64,000 nt of DNA, from the NCBI RefSeq assembly GCF_900104475.1, contig NZ_FNJR01000005.1:1-64000 (forward strand), given 5' to 3'. The DNA comes from Actinopolyspora xinjiangensis (GTDB lineage Bacteria > Actinomycetota > Actinomycetes > Mycobacteriales > Pseudonocardiaceae). The translations under genes and the position numbers were made by a program. The notes under the pieces are model-generated. The model ran no database searches, was not told where the DNA came from, and saw nothing but the letters and a program-made list of their open reading frames with translations. Shown here piece after piece: positions 63,259 to 64,000 of this stretch; position 1 is the stretch's first letter; each line of letters begins with the position of its first letter.

Positions 63259-63723
63259 TTGCACGAGGAACACATCGGTTCACCGACCACGGGCGATCAC
63301 GATCGGCTCGTCGAGGAGCTGCGCTCGCTGCTGCTGGCACTCGCGGCCAGGGCGGAGGAGTGGCTGAACACGCTCTCCCGAGGTGAACACCCCCTCCTGC
63401 GGACGTTCGCGGAGAAGGCGGGACCAGGTGCGGACGGTTGTCCGCTGTGCGTCGCGAAGTCGGTGCTCCGCGAGGCGAACGCGAGGTCGCACGCGGGTGG
63501 GCTGCCCGAACAGTTCCTGGGGCTGCTGACCTCGTTGCGCGAGGCGTTCACCGCCGCCACCGAGGAGGACGCCGCTGATGAGCCCGCCACCGCGGGGGCA
63601 ACCGACGGCGGCGATCGGTGGCCAAGCGGTGGCGCCGATTCGGAAACGGCGGAACCCAGGGTCCACCCCATCACCGTGCGCCGGGTGCACGGCAACGTAC
63701 TCGTCGAGGATTCTCCCGTCTGA
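63259..63723 (+). CDS. Uncharacterised protein with CPLC motif
   Basis: A 154-residue acidic protein starting at TTG (LHEEHIGSPTTGDHDRL). The N-terminal 90 residues are helical and include GADGCPLCVAKSVLRE, a C-x2-C pair that could bind zinc or form a disulfide; the rest is a low-complexity acidic tail ending in ITVRRVHGNVLVEDSPV. I recognise no named family. A hypothetical gene follows the ArsA-like gene at this place in relatives, so it may belong to the same functional group. The 259-nt gap before it holds no supported gene. Confidence 0.65.
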   Translation: MHEEHIGSPTTGDHDRLVEELRSLLLALAARAEEWLNTLSRGEHPLLRTFAEKAGPGADGCPLCVAKSVLREANARSHAGGLPEQFLGLLTSLREAFTAATEEDAADEPATAGATDGGDRWPSGGADSETAEPRVHPITVRRVHGNVLVEDSPV

Positions 63724-63867
63724 CCCTGTATCCCCCTGGGCACGGGATCGGAACCGGCGCGCTCCCGTTCGCGACCGGCGCGTCGCACGGAGGCGACCCG
63801 TGGCACGGATCGGGTGTTCGAAGCGCGGGGAAACGACCGGTGGGCGGCCCAGCGCCGTCGTGGGCCC

Positions 63868-64000
63868 TCAGACCTGGGCGCCGTCGTCCCAGCCCGAGTC
63901 GTCGTCGGAGGAGCCCTGCCGCAGCCGCAGCAACAGCCAGCCGATACCGCCGCTGATCGCGATCAGCCCCACGGGCAGCGTCAGGGGCCCCAGTGAACTC
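63868..64000 (-). CDS. C-terminal end of a membrane protein (partial, runs off window)
   Basis: On the minus strand the last 43 codons of a gene are visible, ending at TGA (63870-63868). They encode LTLPVGLIAISGGIGWLLL, a membrane helix, followed by a basic RLRQ stop-transfer and the acidic tail SSDDDSGWDDGAQV. The rest lies right of the window. The gene is convergent with the CPLC-motif gene. Family cannot be named from this fragment. Confidence 0.6.
   Translation of the reverse strand, partial: SSLGPLTLPVGLIAISGGIGWLLLRLRQGSSDDDSGWDDGAQV

Overview
This window is high-GC actinobacterial chromosome, most likely from the order Pseudonocardiales; a halophilic Actinopolyspora- or Saccharopolyspora-like genus is possible, but I cannot fix it. 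The basis is the GC-rich coding bias, frequent GTG/TTG starts, F420-type enzymes, an actinobacterial qcrCAB/cta respiratory block and gene order. From memory, the backbone follows the Mycobacterium tuberculosis Rv2221c-Rv2183c neighbourhood almost gene for gene: glnE, glnA, RDD, DUF4191, lipA, lipB, TIGR01777, sucB, pepA, ilvE, cobS/cobT, DUF3043, erpA, asnB, ctaC, ctaF, qcrB/A/C, ctaE, trpD, DEDDh-UvrC-like, NlpC/P60, fadD15-like ligase, SRPBCC, ArsA-like.

Layout. The window opens in the last ~80 nt of a 23S rRNA gene, followed by 5S rRNA and a perfect 12-bp terminator hairpin. 0.4-8.7 kb is nitrogen control: a GNAT enzyme, a class-I amidotransferase that has lost its catalytic cysteine, glnE, a quinone-oxidoreductase-like gene, glnA with a candidate GlnR site, and an RDD protein. 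8.8-21.9 kb holds lipoate biosynthesis and 2-oxoacid dehydrogenase genes (lipA, lipB, sucB, lpdA), interrupted by a membrane molybdoenzyme fusion and by a TetR/SDR/LLM block with twin palindromic operators. 22-32 kb has pepA, an APC permease, ilvE, a sialidase-fold/MoaD-like pair and cobS-cobT-cobU plus an aldo-keto reductase. 32.7-41 kb has erpA, proA, a secreted GH15 enzyme, a berberine-bridge-type FAD oxidase and asnB. 41-50 kb is the cytochrome bcc-aa3 supercomplex (ctaC, ctaF, ctaE, qcrCAB) with trpD and small regulators between. 50-64 kb has a DEDDh/GIY-YIG nuclease, a NYN protein, an AT-richer acquired island (Tn3-type transposase remnant, TetR, MFS pump), an NlpC/P60 peptidase, an acyl-CoA ligase and a phosphoesterase-SRPBCC-ArsA-like run.

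The most striking unexplained feature is a roughly 100-bp, doubly palindromic element present four times (about 28.1, 38.9, 43.1 and 58.3 kb). Every copy lies in a convergent intergenic region, 38-47 nt after the stop codon of the gene reading into it, always in the same orientation relative to that gene (cobS, asnB, the RAM-domain gene after ctaF, the acyl-CoA ligase). Its inner hairpin keeps pairing in a copy whose arm sequence differs, and one copy ends in a T-tract. It looks like a mobile or amplified family of structured 3'-end elements. A second, smaller palindrome family (GCGGCGATTTC arms) occurs twice, also after stop codons.
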